Source: Actinoplanes auranticolor (GTDB lineage Bacteria; Actinomycetota; Actinomycetes; Mycobacteriales; Micromonosporaceae). Taken from it: a DNA stretch of 64,000 nt. Under the pieces are notes generated by a model. That model was given only the letters and a program-made list of their open reading frames with translations. It was not told the DNA's origin and searched no databases. The stretch is from NCBI RefSeq assembly GCF_018332655.1, contig NZ_BOQL01000022.1, positions 62,001 through 126,000 on the forward strand, given 5' to 3'. A program made the position numbers and the translations under genes. This document shows positions 25,958 through 35,285 of this stretch, one piece after another (position 1 is the stretch's first letter; each line of letters starts with the position of its first letter).

Positions 25958-26004
25958 CCACCCTGCCGTTTCACGTCCCTTTCACGGACAAAACGGCAGG
26001 GTGG
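25958..26004 (+). promoter_or_regulatory. Hairpin overlapping the beta-lactamase ribosome-binding site
   Basis: Perfect 14-bp arms (25958-25971 and 25991-26004) around a 19-nt loop that itself contains GTCC/GGAC. The right arm carries the only SD-like sequence (aggg tgg), and the ATG at 26010 follows by 5 nt. It may terminate the GH81 transcript, hide the bla start, or both. There is no T-run. Confidence 0.55.
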
Positions 26005-26009
26005 GTCGC

Positions 26010-26891
26010 ATGAGTGATCACCTGACTCGACGGACCCTGCTCACCGGCGGCGCCGCGACCGCGGCCCTGCTGCTCCTGCCCGGCACCCCGGCGCAGGCCG
26101 CCACCGGCCTGCGCCGGCTGGAACGGGACTACGACGGCCGGATCGGTGCCGTCGCGATCGACACGGGCACCGGCCGGACCGTCGGGCACCGTGCGAACGA
26201 GCGTTTCCCGCTGCTGTCCACCTTCAAGGTGCTCGCCGCGGCGGCGGTGCTGGAACGGGCCCGCGGCCGCGAGCCGGGCCTGCTGGAGCGGGTCATCCGC
26301 TGGACCGAGGCGGACCTGGTCGAATACTCCCCCATCACCGAGCCGCGCACCGCGGAGGGCATGACCGTGGCGGAGCTGTGCCACGCGGCGATCGCGTACA
26401 GCGACAACACGGCCGGCAACCTGCTGCTCGCCCGGATCGGCGGCCCGGCCGGCCTGACCCGGTACGCCCGCGGCCTCGGCGACCCGGTGACCCGGCTGGA
26501 CCGGTGGGAGACCGAGCTGAACGACTGGTCGCCGGCCTCGCCGCGGGACACCACCACGTCGGCCGCCATGGCCCGCAACCTGCGTAACCTGACCGCCGGG
26601 CACGAACTGCACCCGTGTGACCGCGACCGGCTGACCGGCTGGCTGCGCGCGAACACCACCGGCGCGGCCCGGATCCGCGCGGGTCTGCCGTCGTCCTGGA
26701 CGGTCGGCGACAAGACCGGCTCCGCCGACGCGTACGGCGCGGCGAACGACATCGCGATCGTCCATCCGCCGACGGGCGCCCCGCTGATCCTGGCGATCTA
26801 CACCAACCGCACCGCGCCGGACGGCACCCGCGACGACGCGGTCATCGCCTCGGCGGCGACGCTGCTGGCGTCCGCGCTCGGCCGGCTGTGA
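26010..26891 (+). CDS. Class A beta-lactamase (Tat-type signal)
   Basis: 293 residues. The signal peptide has twin arginines (TRRTLLTGG) followed by a hydrophobic stretch and APAQA-like cleavage. Complete class A active site: S70-T-F-K73, S131-D-N133, E167-T-E-L-N171 (deacylating Glu) and KTGSADAYG near 235. Expected to hydrolyse penicillins in the cell envelope or medium. No adjacent regulator. The leader is folded into a hairpin. Convergent with a kinase-fold gene, overlapping it by 50 bp. Confidence 0.94.
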   Translation: MSDHLTRRTLLTGGAATAALLLLPGTPAQAATGLRRLERDYDGRIGAVAIDTGTGRTVGHRANERFPLLSTFKVLAAAAVLERARGREPGLLERVIRWTEADLVEYSPITEPRTAEGMTVAELCHAAIAYSDNTAGNLLLARIGGPAGLTRYARGLGDPVTRLDRWETELNDWSPASPRDTTTSAAMARNLRNLTAGHELHPCDRDRLTGWLRANTTGAARIRAGLPSSWTVGDKTGSADAYGAANDIAIVHPPTGAPLILAIYTNRTAPDGTRDDAVIASAATLLASALGRL

Positions 26892-27888
26892 GCAGCTCCG
26901 CCGCCGGATAGCGGGCGGTCGCCGGCCCGTCGAGCAGCCGGCCGTAGAAGTCGTTGAGCAGCGTGACGGTGGGCCCGTACCGCCGGAGGACCGCGCCGGC
27001 CCAGGCCGGCAGGCCGGGTCCGCCGGCGCTGATCAGCGCCGGCCGGCCGGCTCCGGGCGCGAGCCGGTGGCAGAGCCAGTTGACCAGGTACCTCCGGGTG
27101 TCCCAGCGGTCCCAGTCGCGGTGCAGGTCGAGGAAGGCCGCCTCGGCGTCCGACAGGGCGAACGCGCCGTCCAGGGTGAGCCCGAAGTCCGAGAGGTAGA
27201 GCCGGCGGCCGTCGGTGAGCAGGTTGCCCGGGTGGGCGTCGAAGTGCACCATCCCGTGCGCCCGCAGCACGTCGGTGACAGCGCTCAGCTCGCGCTCGGC
27301 GAACGCGGTGGCCCGTGCACCGTCGCCGGCGTCGAACCGCTCGGTCAGCCACTCGTGCAGGTTCTGCGGCAGATACTCCAGGAACAGCACCACCCCGGCG
27401 GTGGCGGCCTCGATCGCGGCGATGCGGCCGGCCACGGCCGGGTCGCCGTCCCAGTCGCCGAAGTCCGGCAGCGTGGCGGGCGGGGACGGCAGGACGCGCC
27501 AGTGGTGCAACAGCGGGAACCGGGCCGACACCCCGCCACGCACCCACTGCGTGGTGGTGTGGTGAGTGGCCAGTTCCCGCCAGGCGCCGAAGCCGGTGGA
27601 GCCGACTCCGTACTGGTAGCAGGTGGGCAGGCCGAAGAGGTTCGCGGTGGAGCCGACGTGCCCGGGACGGCGTTCCCGGTCGGTCAGCGGGATCCGCTTC
27701 ACGAACACCGGCACCCCGGCCACGTCCAGCCGGGCGGTCCGGCCGCCGATCCCCACGCCCAGCGGCGTCGCGGTGTCGACCCGAGCGGCCAGGTCGCCGT
27801 CGTCCAGCGCGGTCAGGGCGGCGGCGACGGCCCGGTGCCGGTCGAGGCGGGACGCGAGTGAACCGGCGTTGCCCTGGTCTGCTTCCAC
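26842..27888 (-). CDS. Protein-kinase-fold phosphotransferase
   Basis: 348 residues with kinase/aminoglycoside phosphotransferase fold. The ATP-binding Lys is in VPVFVKRIPL (about 62), the catalytic loop is MVHFDAHPGNLL (about 215; Asp base, Asn metal ligand) and SDFG is the metal-binding Asp. The C terminus is helical and Pro/Arg-rich. Full set of catalytic residues, so probably active, but whether the target is a protein, sugar or drug cannot be told. Its 3' end overlaps the beta-lactamase gene. Confidence 0.8.
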   Translation of the reverse strand: MEADQGNAGSLASRLDRHRAVAAALTALDDGDLAARVDTATPLGVGIGGRTARLDVAGVPVFVKRIPLTDRERRPGHVGSTANLFGLPTCYQYGVGSTGFGAWRELATHHTTTQWVRGGVSARFPLLHHWRVLPSPPATLPDFGDWDGDPAVAGRIAAIEAATAGVVLFLEYLPQNLHEWLTERFDAGDGARATAFAERELSAVTDVLRAHGMVHFDAHPGNLLTDGRRLYLSDFGLTLDGAFALSDAEAAFLDLHRDWDRWDTRRYLVNWLCHRLAPGAGRPALISAGGPGLPAWAGAVLRRYGPTVTLLNDFYGRLLDGPATARYPAAELLTAGRARTPAASPPRR

Positions 27889-27928
27889 CCCGAGATCCTT
27901 GGCGAACGCGGGGAACGGGTCAACCGGG

Positions 27929-29092
27929 TCAGCTCGCGTACCCGGAGATGGTGTTGCCCTTCAGCGCGTAGATCCAGCCGCCGGTCACGATGACGTTGCC
28001 GCCGGCGATCGCGCCGATCTGGGTGCCGGCGGAGGCCCGGGCGCCGCTCGACGCGCGCAGGATGCCGAGCGGCCTGCGACCGTCCACGGTGGCGTAGAGC
28101 AGCCCGCCCGCACGGACCGGCTGGCCGGCCTGGCCGGGCAGGGACACCGTCCACCGGCGCCGGCCGGTGAGGGCGTCCAGGGCTTCGACGCGGTTCCCCA
28201 TGGACCGGTAGACGCGGCTGTCGTCGGCGGCGACGAGCGGGCTCGCCTTGCGCGCGGCGGTCCACAGCACGTCGCCGGTGGCGGCGTCCACGCAGACCAT
28301 CTCGTTGCGGCTGCCCGAGGCGAAGAACCGGTCCCCGGCCGGGGCCGCCGCCTGCCCGGTCCAGGCGGTCTTCTTGGTCCACACCACCGCGCCGGTCGTC
28401 ACGGACAGCGCCGACGTGCCGGCGGCTCCGACCCGGCTCACCAGCACCCGGCCGCCGGCCGACACCCCGGCGGAGGCGTGCTCGGTGACCTGCCAGCGCT
28501 GGGTGCCGTCGCTGACCGCGAGGCCGGTCACCGCCGCGGTGTCGGACATCGACTTCCCGGAGACCACGGCGATTCCCCGGTCGACGACCAGTGATTCCAC
28601 CGGCGCCGGCAGCTGCCGGGTCCAGGCGAGCCGGCCGGAGCCGGTGTGCAGCGCGCGGACCGTGCCGTCCGGGTCGCTCTGTGACTGGCAGTCCTGGTTG
28701 GCCACGATGAGCAGGCCGCCGGAGACCGCCAGGTACGGAGTGCTCTCGTCCTCGGGCGAAGGCCAGGTGAAACGCCACGACAGCCGCCCGGTCCCGGCCT
28801 GGTACGCCGACACGCCGGTCTCCTGGGCGACGAAGACCCGGCCACCGGCGACCACGGGCACGGCCGCCCGCGCACACCGTTCCCGGGCCTCGGGCAGCGC
28901 GACGGTCCACCGGCGCCGCACCGCGTTGATGCTGGTCGCGTTGATCACCGACTCGCCGGGGTTGTAGTACGCGTCCTCGGCACCGTAGCCGGGCTGCGTC
29001 CACTCCGCCGCGACGGCAGCCTGGACGGGAACTGGCACAGCGAGCACACCGGCGGCCACCAGGGCGACGCCGAGAGCGGGTAGGACGGGCAA
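27929..29092 (-). CDS. Secreted PQQ-like beta-propeller protein
   Basis: 387 residues with an N-terminal signal peptide (about 1-29, ending VQAAVAA) and repeated blades of the type GSGRLAWTRQLP, TGAVVWTKKTAW, ATGDVLWTAARK, LTGRRRWTVSLPG. TTG is the start, as ggagg lies 5 nt upstream. Structurally a WD40/PQQ-type propeller without evident PQQ-binding residues. Function unknown. Divergent from the GH30 gene, so the two may share control. Confidence 0.82.
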   Translation of the reverse strand: MPVLPALGVALVAAGVLAVPVPVQAAVAAEWTQPGYGAEDAYYNPGESVINATSINAVRRRWTVALPEARERCARAAVPVVAGGRVFVAQETGVSAYQAGTGRLSWRFTWPSPEDESTPYLAVSGGLLIVANQDCQSQSDPDGTVRALHTGSGRLAWTRQLPAPVESLVVDRGIAVVSGKSMSDTAAVTGLAVSDGTQRWQVTEHASAGVSAGGRVLVSRVGAAGTSALSVTTGAVVWTKKTAWTGQAAAPAGDRFFASGSRNEMVCVDAATGDVLWTAARKASPLVAADDSRVYRSMGNRVEALDALTGRRRWTVSLPGQAGQPVRAGGLLYATVDGRRPLGILRASSGARASAGTQIGAIAGGNVIVTGGWIYALKGNTISGYAS

Positions 29093-29243
29093 CGGTCCTC
29101 CAGAGATCGAGCGGCTCGGACCTCGTCAACGTAAACGGGTGGACCGCCTCCGGGACGCGTCTTTGCGCATGATCACCCACTTTGAGTTTCATTTGTTTCA
29201 TCGACGTTGACCCATGCTGCCCGGTTGACAACCAGGCCGAGGG

Positions 29244-29288
29244 CCGGTGTTCTGAGAACAACAGTGTTACGAACTTGTTTCACACTGT
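29244..29288. promoter_or_regulatory. Inverted repeats upstream of GH30 gene
   Basis: GTTCTGAGAAC and, just after, AACAGTGT ... ACACTGTT (8-bp arms, 15-bp spacer), 40-75 bp before the GH30 start in the divergent region with the PQQ propeller gene. Candidate operator; no regulator nearby. Confidence 0.4.
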
Positions 29289-29320
29289 TACAGCTGTCCC
29301 CGCCCCCGAAAGGACATCTC

Positions 29321-31156
29321 ATGGCAGAACGCAGCCGACGACTGCTGGCCCTGGCCGCCTCCGCGGTCGTGACCGTGGGCGCCGCGGCCTACGTGGTCGC
29401 GGCCGGCACGGCCTCCTTCGCCGCGACGAGCGCCGACGTCTGGCTCACCACCCCGGACCGCGGCAACCTGCTCACCCAGAAACCGGCCGTCGCCTTCGGC
29501 ACGACCGGCAGCGGCTCGACGATCACGGTCAACCCCGGCACCACCTACCAGTCCATGGTGGGCTTCGGGGCGTCGTTCACCGACGCGGCCGCGTACAACG
29601 TCTACAACTCGTCACAGCGCAACACCATCATGAACGCGCTGTTCGGCACCGGCAGCGGCATCGGCCTGAGCTTCGTCCGGCAGCCGATCGGGGCCAGCGA
29701 CTTCTCCCGGTCGTTCTACACCTACGACGACGGTGCCGCCGATCCGTCGCTGTCGCGCTTCTCCACCGCGCACGACAACGCGTACATCCTGCCGTTGCTG
29801 CAGCAGGCCAGGCAGCTCAATCCCCAGCTCACCTTCAAGGGTGCGCCGTGGAGCGCGCCGGCGTGGATGAAGACCAACAACAACCTCATCGGCGGGTCGC
29901 TGGCCCAGGCCAACGAGGGCGTCTACGCCGACTACCTGGTCAAGTTCGTGCAGGCGTACCAGGCCGCGGGCATCCCGATCGGCTACCTGAGCGTGCAGAA
30001 CGAGCCGCAGTTCTCCCCGCCCGGCTACCCGGGCATGCTGATGTCCGCCGAGCAGCAGGCCCGCGTCATCAACCTGCTCGCGCCGAAGCTGCGCGCCGCC
30101 GGGCTGAGCACCCGCATCCTCGGCTGGGACCACAACTGGGACAACACGTCGTACCCGCAGACGGTCAACAACGCCGCCGGCAGCAACGTCGCCGGCTCGG
30201 CCTGGCACTGCTACGCCGGTGACCCCGCTGCCCAGTCGGTCGTGCACAACGCCCAGCCGGCCAAGGACGTCTTCTTCACCGAGTGCTCCGGCGTCGAGTC
30301 GGCCAGCACCTTCGCGGATTCGCTGCGGTGGCAGGGCCGCAACCTGGCCGTGGGCGCGACCCGCAACTGGGCCCGTACCGTCTCGCTCTGGAACCTCGCC
30401 CTGGACGCCAACCACGGGCCGGTGATCGGCAGCTGCACCAACTGCATGGGCGTGGTCACCGTCAACGGCGGCAGCGTCACCTACAACGCCGAGTACTACG
30501 TCCTCGGCCACCTGAGCAAGTTCGTCAAGCCGGGCGCGGTCCGGATCGACTCCACCGGGTACGGCCAGGGCGGCATCGAGAACGTCGCGTTCCGCAACCC
30601 GGACGGCAGCATCGCGCTCGTGGCCATCAACACCGGCGGTGACCAGGACTTCCGGGTCTCGTACCAGGGCGCGTCGTTCGGCTACCGGCTGCCCGCGGGC
30701 GCCATGGCCACCTTCACCTGGCCGGGCACGGGCGGCGGCACCACGCCCCCCGCGACCAACCCGCCGACCGGCCGGACCGGGGCCGTCACCAGCGCCAACG
30801 GCAAGTGCCTGGACGTCACCGACGGCTCCACCGCCAACGGCAACCTCCCGCAGATGTGGGCCTGCACCGCCGGGCCGAACCAGCGCTGGACCGTCGCCGC
30901 CGACGGCACGATCCGCGGGCTGGGCAAGTGCCTCGACGTCAAGGACAACGGCACCGCGGACGGTTCCGCCGTCCAGCTGTGGGACTGCGCCGGTGGGGCC
31001 AACCAGCGGTGGAGCTCCACCTCCGGCGGCACGCTGGTGAACGCCGCCTCCGGCAAGTGCCTGGACATCAGGGACAACAGCACAGCGGACGGCGCCAAGC
31101 TGCAGATCTGGGCCTGCACCGGCGCCACGAACCAGCGCTGGACCCTGCCGGCGTGA
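29321..31156 (+). CDS. Secreted GH30 glycoside hydrolase with ricin-type CBM13
   Basis: 611 residues. Signal peptide to about residue 36 (TASFAA). GH30 (beta/alpha)8 catalytic domain about 55-475 with acid/base Glu in SVQNEPQ (about 227) and nucleophile Glu in FFTECSG (about 321). A short Thr/Pro linker leads to a CBM13/ricin-B trefoil (about 490-610) with three QRW repeats and GKCLDV motifs. Family members include beta-1,6-glucanases and glucosylceramidases; GH30_3-like beta-1,6-glucanase is my preference. With the GH81 beta-1,3-glucanase nearby it could attack branched fungal glucans. Confidence 0.9.
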   Translation: MAERSRRLLALAASAVVTVGAAAYVVAAGTASFAATSADVWLTTPDRGNLLTQKPAVAFGTTGSGSTITVNPGTTYQSMVGFGASFTDAAAYNVYNSSQRNTIMNALFGTGSGIGLSFVRQPIGASDFSRSFYTYDDGAADPSLSRFSTAHDNAYILPLLQQARQLNPQLTFKGAPWSAPAWMKTNNNLIGGSLAQANEGVYADYLVKFVQAYQAAGIPIGYLSVQNEPQFSPPGYPGMLMSAEQQARVINLLAPKLRAAGLSTRILGWDHNWDNTSYPQTVNNAAGSNVAGSAWHCYAGDPAAQSVVHNAQPAKDVFFTECSGVESASTFADSLRWQGRNLAVGATRNWARTVSLWNLALDANHGPVIGSCTNCMGVVTVNGGSVTYNAEYYVLGHLSKFVKPGAVRIDSTGYGQGGIENVAFRNPDGSIALVAINTGGDQDFRVSYQGASFGYRLPAGAMATFTWPGTGGGTTPPATNPPTGRTGAVTSANGKCLDVTDGSTANGNLPQMWACTAGPNQRWTVAADGTIRGLGKCLDVKDNGTADGSAVQLWDCAGGANQRWSSTSGGTLVNAASGKCLDIRDNSTADGAKLQIWACTGATNQRWTLPA

Positions 31157-31161
31157 CCGGC

Positions 31162-31200
31162 GGCGGGTGTGCGCGCCTTCTCCGGGTACGCACACCCGCC
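31162..31200. terminator. Bidirectional terminator between GH30 and P450
   Basis: Perfect 12-bp stem (ggcgggtgtgcg / cgcacacccgcc), 15-nt loop, between two convergent genes. No T-run. Confidence 0.65.
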
Positions 31201-31203
31201 CGA

Positions 31204-32379
31204 TCAGCCGCCGGTGGTGATCATCAGACCGGTCAGCTCGTACGACGCGATCTCCTTGCGGATGCCCACCTTCGGGGGCCGCACCATGCGCAGGCCCGGC
31301 AGCGCGAACAGCTTGCTGAGGAAGATGTCCGTCTCCTGGATGGCGATGTACGCCCCGGGGCAGCGGTGCGGCCCCTCCCCGAACGACAGTCCCGCGTCAC
31401 CGACGCCGTCGGCCAGCGACCGGCCCGGGCAGACCGCACCCGGATCGGTGCCCACCGCCGCCGGGTCCAGATTGGCCGCCGCCACGCCGATGTCGACCCG
31501 CGCCCCGGCGGGGATGATCGCGTCGCCCGTCCGCAGCTCCGCCGTCGTCCAGCGGGCCAGGTTGGCCACCACCGGCTCGAGGCGCAGGATCTCGTGCAGG
31601 ATCGCCACCCGCTGCTTCTCGTCGCCCTGGGTGTACGCCGCACGCAGCTCGTCGTCGGTGAACAGGTGCCAGGCCACCAGGGTGATGAACTCGCGGGTGG
31701 TGATCATGCCGGCCGCCGCGAAGGTGACGCACTCGCCGAGGATCTCCCCGCTGGTGCAGCCCTCGCTCAGCAGATGGCTGATCAGGTCGTCGCGGCTGTG
31801 CTGCTTGCGGGCCTTGATCGCCGGGCGGACGTCCCGCCAGAAGAACAGCGCCATGTTGGCGTTGGAGCGGATCTCCTTCCAGGACCTGACCAGCCGGTGC
31901 GGGCTCTCCTTCTCTTCGAAGAAGCGGTCCAGCCGGCGGGACATGCCCGGGCCGCTCTCGGTCAGCCCGATGACCTCGGCGGCCACCGCCACGGCCAGCC
32001 GGAAGGACAACTGCGAGAGATCCACGGTGCCGCGCCGGCGCAGCGTCTCGCACTGCTCCTCGGCCAGGCGGTCCATCAGGGACGCGTACGCCGTCTCGAC
32101 CCGTCTCGGGGTGAAGTACTTCGCGGTCTGCCGCCGGTGCTCGCGGTGCTCCGGGCCGTCGCGGTAGAGGACGGGCATGCGCATCCGGCCCTCGAGCTTG
32201 ACGGCGTTCTCCACGCCGAAGCCGGCCTGCCGGGTCTCGGTGCTGCGCAGCACCGACCGGGCGCCGGCGAAGTCCTGGACGTGCCAGACCTCGTCGGCGC
32301 CGGCGTGGGCGGGGCAGCCGGGGGCCAGGTCCCCTCGTGCGATCTTGCGGGCGGACTCGACCGGGGTCTCAGCTGACAT
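31204..32379 (-). CDS. Cytochrome P450
   Basis: 391 residues. Heme ligand Cys340 in FGEGPHRCPG, ExxR in HEILR, and the I-helix AAGMITTRE in place of AGxDTT, so the usual acid residue before Thr is missing (Ile). That change occurs in some peroxygenase-like or atypical P450s. Soluble, with no membrane anchor. No ferredoxin or reductase gene is adjacent and no biosynthetic cluster is visible, so the substrate is unknown. Monocistronic, with terminators on both sides. Confidence 0.93.
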   Translation of the reverse strand: MSAETPVESARKIARGDLAPGCPAHAGADEVWHVQDFAGARSVLRSTETRQAGFGVENAVKLEGRMRMPVLYRDGPEHREHRRQTAKYFTPRRVETAYASLMDRLAEEQCETLRRRGTVDLSQLSFRLAVAVAAEVIGLTESGPGMSRRLDRFFEEKESPHRLVRSWKEIRSNANMALFFWRDVRPAIKARKQHSRDDLISHLLSEGCTSGEILGECVTFAAAGMITTREFITLVAWHLFTDDELRAAYTQGDEKQRVAILHEILRLEPVVANLARWTTAELRTGDAIIPAGARVDIGVAAANLDPAAVGTDPGAVCPGRSLADGVGDAGLSFGEGPHRCPGAYIAIQETDIFLSKLFALPGLRMVRPPKVGIRKEIASYELTGLMITTGG

Positions 32380-32411
32380 GCATCGATTCTCGTCGCTACC
32401 GGGCTCATGGG

Positions 32412-32442
32412 AAAGGCCCCACCCTTCCCGGGTGGGGCCTTT
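32412..32442 (-). terminator. Rho-independent terminator of protease gene
   Basis: Perfect 13-bp stem (aaaggccccaccc / gggtggggccttt) with a 5-nt loop. It lies 18 bp after the protease stop on the minus strand. Confidence 0.88.
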
Positions 32443-32459
32443 CTCGGTGTGGAGCCGGA

Positions 32460-33503
32460 TCAGAAGACCGAGACGCCGTACGCGTTCAGGGCCTCGGTGA
32501 CCGGCTGGAAGTACGTGGTGCCGCCGGAGGAGCAGTTGCCGCTGCCGCCCGAGGTCAGACCCAGCGCCGTGGTGCCGGCGTAGAGCGGGCCGCCACTGTC
32601 ACCCGGCTGGGCGCAGACGGTGGTGCGGATCATGCCGCTCACCGAGCCCTGGGGGTAGTTGACCGTGGTGTTCAGCGCGGTGACCCGGCCGGAGTGCGTG
32701 CCGGTGGTGCTGCCGCGGCGGTAGACGGTCGCACCGACAGCCGGGGTACCGGCCGAGGTGATGTCCTGCGAGCCGACGCCACCGGTCTTGGTGATGGTGG
32801 TGTTGGTGTAGCGCACGATGCCGTAGTCGTTGCCCGGGAAGCTGGAGCCCGCCGTGGTGCCGAGCGTCGCGGAGCCGTTGTTCCAGCTGGAGCTGCCGCG
32901 GGTGCAGTGCCCGGCGGTCAGGAAGTAGTTCGTGGAGCCGCTGCGGACGTTGAAGCCCAGCGAGCACCGGCCGGTGCCGGAGTAGATGGCGTCACCGCCG
33001 GAGATGGTCGGCTGCAGCTTGCCGGGCACCGACTCCAGGGTGGCCTTGTCGCCGAGCTTGGCCACGATCGCCTTGACCGCGGCGAGCTTGGCGCCGGTGA
33101 CCGTCTCGTCGGCGGTCACCACGATCTTGTTGCTGACCGGGTCCAGGCCGAACGAGGTACCAGGCGTCTTGAGCTCGGCCTTGAGGGTGGAGTCGGCGGC
33201 AGCCATCGCGGCGCCGCTGTGGGTGACGTAGCGCGGGGTCGCGCCGGCCGCGGAAACCGACTTGGCGGTGGCGGCGTCGGTCACGTTGACCACGAGCTTG
33301 CCGGCCGAGTCGACGTAGGAGCCGGCCGCGGACGCGCCGAGCCGGGTGTCCAGCGTGGTGGCGAGCGCGGAGGGGGCGAAGGACGGGTCGGCGGCGGGGC
33401 CGGTCGGGGCGGCGGACGCGGGTGACGCGAACGCACTGCCCGCCAGCAAAACGGCGGCCAGGCCGACGATCGGTCGGCCGAGCTTCGAGCCGGGGTTACG
33501 CAC
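32460..33503 (-). CDS. Secreted alpha-lytic/streptogrisin-type serine protease
   Basis: 347 residues: signal peptide (to about ASPASA, residue 31), an inhibitory propeptide of about 130 residues, then an S1E protease domain from [10 protein letters not shown] (about 167). The catalytic triad is visible as His in FLTAGHC, Asp in GNDYGIV and Ser in PGDSGGP. Paired Cys fit the three conserved disulfides. Secreted as a zymogen and cleaves itself. A -35/-10-like pair TTGAGT-17-AATACT lies upstream. Confidence 0.94.
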   Translation of the reverse strand: MRNPGSKLGRPIVGLAAVLLAGSAFASPASAAPTGPAADPSFAPSALATTLDTRLGASAAGSYVDSAGKLVVNVTDAATAKSVSAAGATPRYVTHSGAAMAAADSTLKAELKTPGTSFGLDPVSNKIVVTADETVTGAKLAAVKAIVAKLGDKATLESVPGKLQPTISGGDAIYSGTGRCSLGFNVRSGSTNYFLTAGHCTRGSSSWNNGSATLGTTAGSSFPGNDYGIVRYTNTTITKTGGVGSQDITSAGTPAVGATVYRRGSTTGTHSGRVTALNTTVNYPQGSVSGMIRTTVCAQPGDSGGPLYAGTTALGLTSGGSGNCSSGGTTYFQPVTEALNAYGVSVF

Positions 33504-33715
33504 AGGTTCCTCCCAGGGGGACGGGGGGTACGCCGGGTCTCCGGTGTACCGGTGCCTCCCTGAGTATTGAGCTGTTTCGATGTGGACTCAAGGTCGGGCA
33601 TTGTTTCCACAATGTGAAGGCAACACCCCTCAAACCGACCCCGAGCTGCGGAAACAGGGTCGTCATATCACTAGGCTATGCCCGTTTCGGGATGCCGACC
33701 GGGCCGGTCAGCGCG

Positions 33716-34984
33716 CTACGCGGCGGCCGGGAACGCGGCGGCGATGCGCGTCCCGGCGCGCAGATCGGTGACCAGCCGCCGGGCCTGAGCCCGGATCTCC
33801 GGGACGGCGGTGGTCTCCCAGCGCGCGCCCCGGCGCAGCGGCCCGATGACCCAGAGCCGGTCGTGCGCCCGGCCGTCGGCCCCGACCAGCCGTCCCGCCT
33901 CGTCGATGTCGAGGCCGAGGCCGTGCGGGCCCACCCGGGCCAGCCCGGCCGCCAGCAGGCCGCCGACCAGCGGGCCGCCCGCACCCGGGAGCCGCCCCGG
34001 GCCGGCACAGTTGACCACCGCGGCGAAATCCGCCAGGCCGGGCCACGCCGCGACCCCACCGGACCGGATCTCCAGCAGGCCGGCCGCGCGCAGCTCCACC
34101 ACCCGGGCCGCCACTTCGGGCGCCATCCGGTGCCGGTGACATTCCCACGGGCGCGCCAGGTGCCGCAGGAACGCGTCCTGCTCGCCCGGCGTCAGGGCGG
34201 TCCACAGCTGATCGAGCAGCGGACGCAACCCGTCCACGACAGGCCGCCAGTCCCCCGCCTCACCGGCGGCGGCGCGCACGGCCCGGACCACGTCGCGCAG
34301 GGTGGCGCAGTCGTCGAGCGACGGTACGGCCGGCGGAACGGCGTCCGCGGTGTGCGTCAACGGCAGCAGTCCCCGCCGGCTGACCGCGACCACCGGAGCG
34401 GTCCGGCGCCCGTCGGCGGTCAGGGTCAGCACCACGTCGACGGCCGTGAGCCCGGTGCCGATGAGCAGCACCGGCCGGTCGGCGGGCAGCGCGTCGAGCA
34501 CGCCGGGGCGCCACGGGTCGGTCACGTACCGGGGGTGATCGATGGGCTGGCGCGCGGGCGCCGGGGCGCCGGTGGCCAGCACCACGTGATCGGCGTGCAG
34601 GGCGCCGCCGTCGTCCAGCGCGACAGTGCCGTCCGGGCCCAGCGCCGCCACCCGGGCCCGGCGCACCCGCAGGCGGCCGGGGTGGGCACGGTCGGCTTCC
34701 TCGATGACCGAGCGCAGGTAGCGCCCGTACTCCGCGCGGGGACGGAAGGCCGCCGGGGTGGTGCCGGCCCAGCGGACGAAGTGGCCCGGGTCGTCCGGGT
34801 CGGCGCTCATCGCCCCCGCCCGCGAGTTCAGCAGGTGCCACGGGCGCGCGGCGCCGTACGCGACCCCGCCGCCCGGCTTGCCGGGCTCGATCAGCACCAC
34901 GTCGTCATCGCCACCGCGCAGCAGCTCGCGGGTCACCAGGACCCCCGAACAACCTCCCCCGACCACTGCCACCACACGCCCCAT
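33716..34984 (-). CDS. FAD/NAD(P)-binding protein
   Basis: 422 residues. The N-terminal Rossmann dinucleotide site VAVVGGGCSGVLVTREL and a second site VLLIGTGLTAVDVVLTL bracket ATG-type motifs (HVVLATGAP). Belongs to the FAD/NAD(P)-binding proteins related to ornithine/lysine monooxygenases. Actinobacterial homologues often sit with cysteine dioxygenase or sulfonate-use genes, which fits the ruined organosulfur locus 1-4 kb away. The promoter region contains CCTATC-N5-GATAGG. Start ATG after ggagagaggggg. Confidence 0.8.
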   Translation of the reverse strand: MGRVVAVVGGGCSGVLVTRELLRGGDDDVVLIEPGKPGGGVAYGAARPWHLLNSRAGAMSADPDDPGHFVRWAGTTPAAFRPRAEYGRYLRSVIEEADRAHPGRLRVRRARVAALGPDGTVALDDGGALHADHVVLATGAPAPARQPIDHPRYVTDPWRPGVLDALPADRPVLLIGTGLTAVDVVLTLTADGRRTAPVVAVSRRGLLPLTHTADAVPPAVPSLDDCATLRDVVRAVRAAAGEAGDWRPVVDGLRPLLDQLWTALTPGEQDAFLRHLARPWECHRHRMAPEVAARVVELRAAGLLEIRSGGVAAWPGLADFAAVVNCAGPGRLPGAGGPLVGGLLAAGLARVGPHGLGLDIDEAGRLVGADGRAHDRLWVIGPLRRGARWETTAVPEIRAQARRLVTDLRAGTRIAAAFPAAA

Positions 34985-35285
34985 GAGGCCCCCTCTCTCC
35001 TATCAACACGATAGGCAAAACAGGTTATGGGTGCCAGTGGCGCGCCGCAGCGGAACCGCTCCGATGAGGGCATCAGGAACAGAGCCGCCGCCGGAACGCC
35101 CGATCTCAGCGGGCGGTGCGGTTTTCGTAGTTCGTCACCGCTCGATGACGTGACGGCCGGGCCTTCCAGTGCGCTGGGGCTGGTGCCGGTGCGGCGAACG
35201 CGCCGAGGCCGGCGACTGCCATCGCGGCTGCGACGGCAAAGGGCCGAGGTACGCCGCGCCGGCGAAAGCCGGAGGCCGGCCCGGG
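34985..35285. other. Intergenic region with CCTATC-N5-GATAGG palindrome
   Basis: 301 bp. At 34998-35014 is the perfect inverted repeat CCTATC/GATAGG with a 5-bp spacer, right before the FAD/NAD(P) gene. A pair CGTCAC/GTGACG occurs at about 35133-35155. A short frame with CxCG...CHxGCDGKG (about 35180-35260) looks like a metal-binding tail, but I cannot support it as a gene. Confidence 0.5.

Noticed and set aside
31204..35000. Natural-product cluster around the P450
   Set aside because: No polyketide, peptide-synthetase, terpene or tailoring genes nearby; neighbours are a protease and glycosidases.
33422..35014. 530-codon plus-strand frame opposite the FAD/NAD(P) gene
   Set aside because: Low-complexity shadow; the minus strand carries two Rossmann motifs.
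34985..35285. Cobalamin or SAM riboswitch upstream of the FAD/NAD(P) gene
   Set aside because: A ccactgg sequence recalls the B12 box, but the other conserved cores and the pseudoknot partner are missing.
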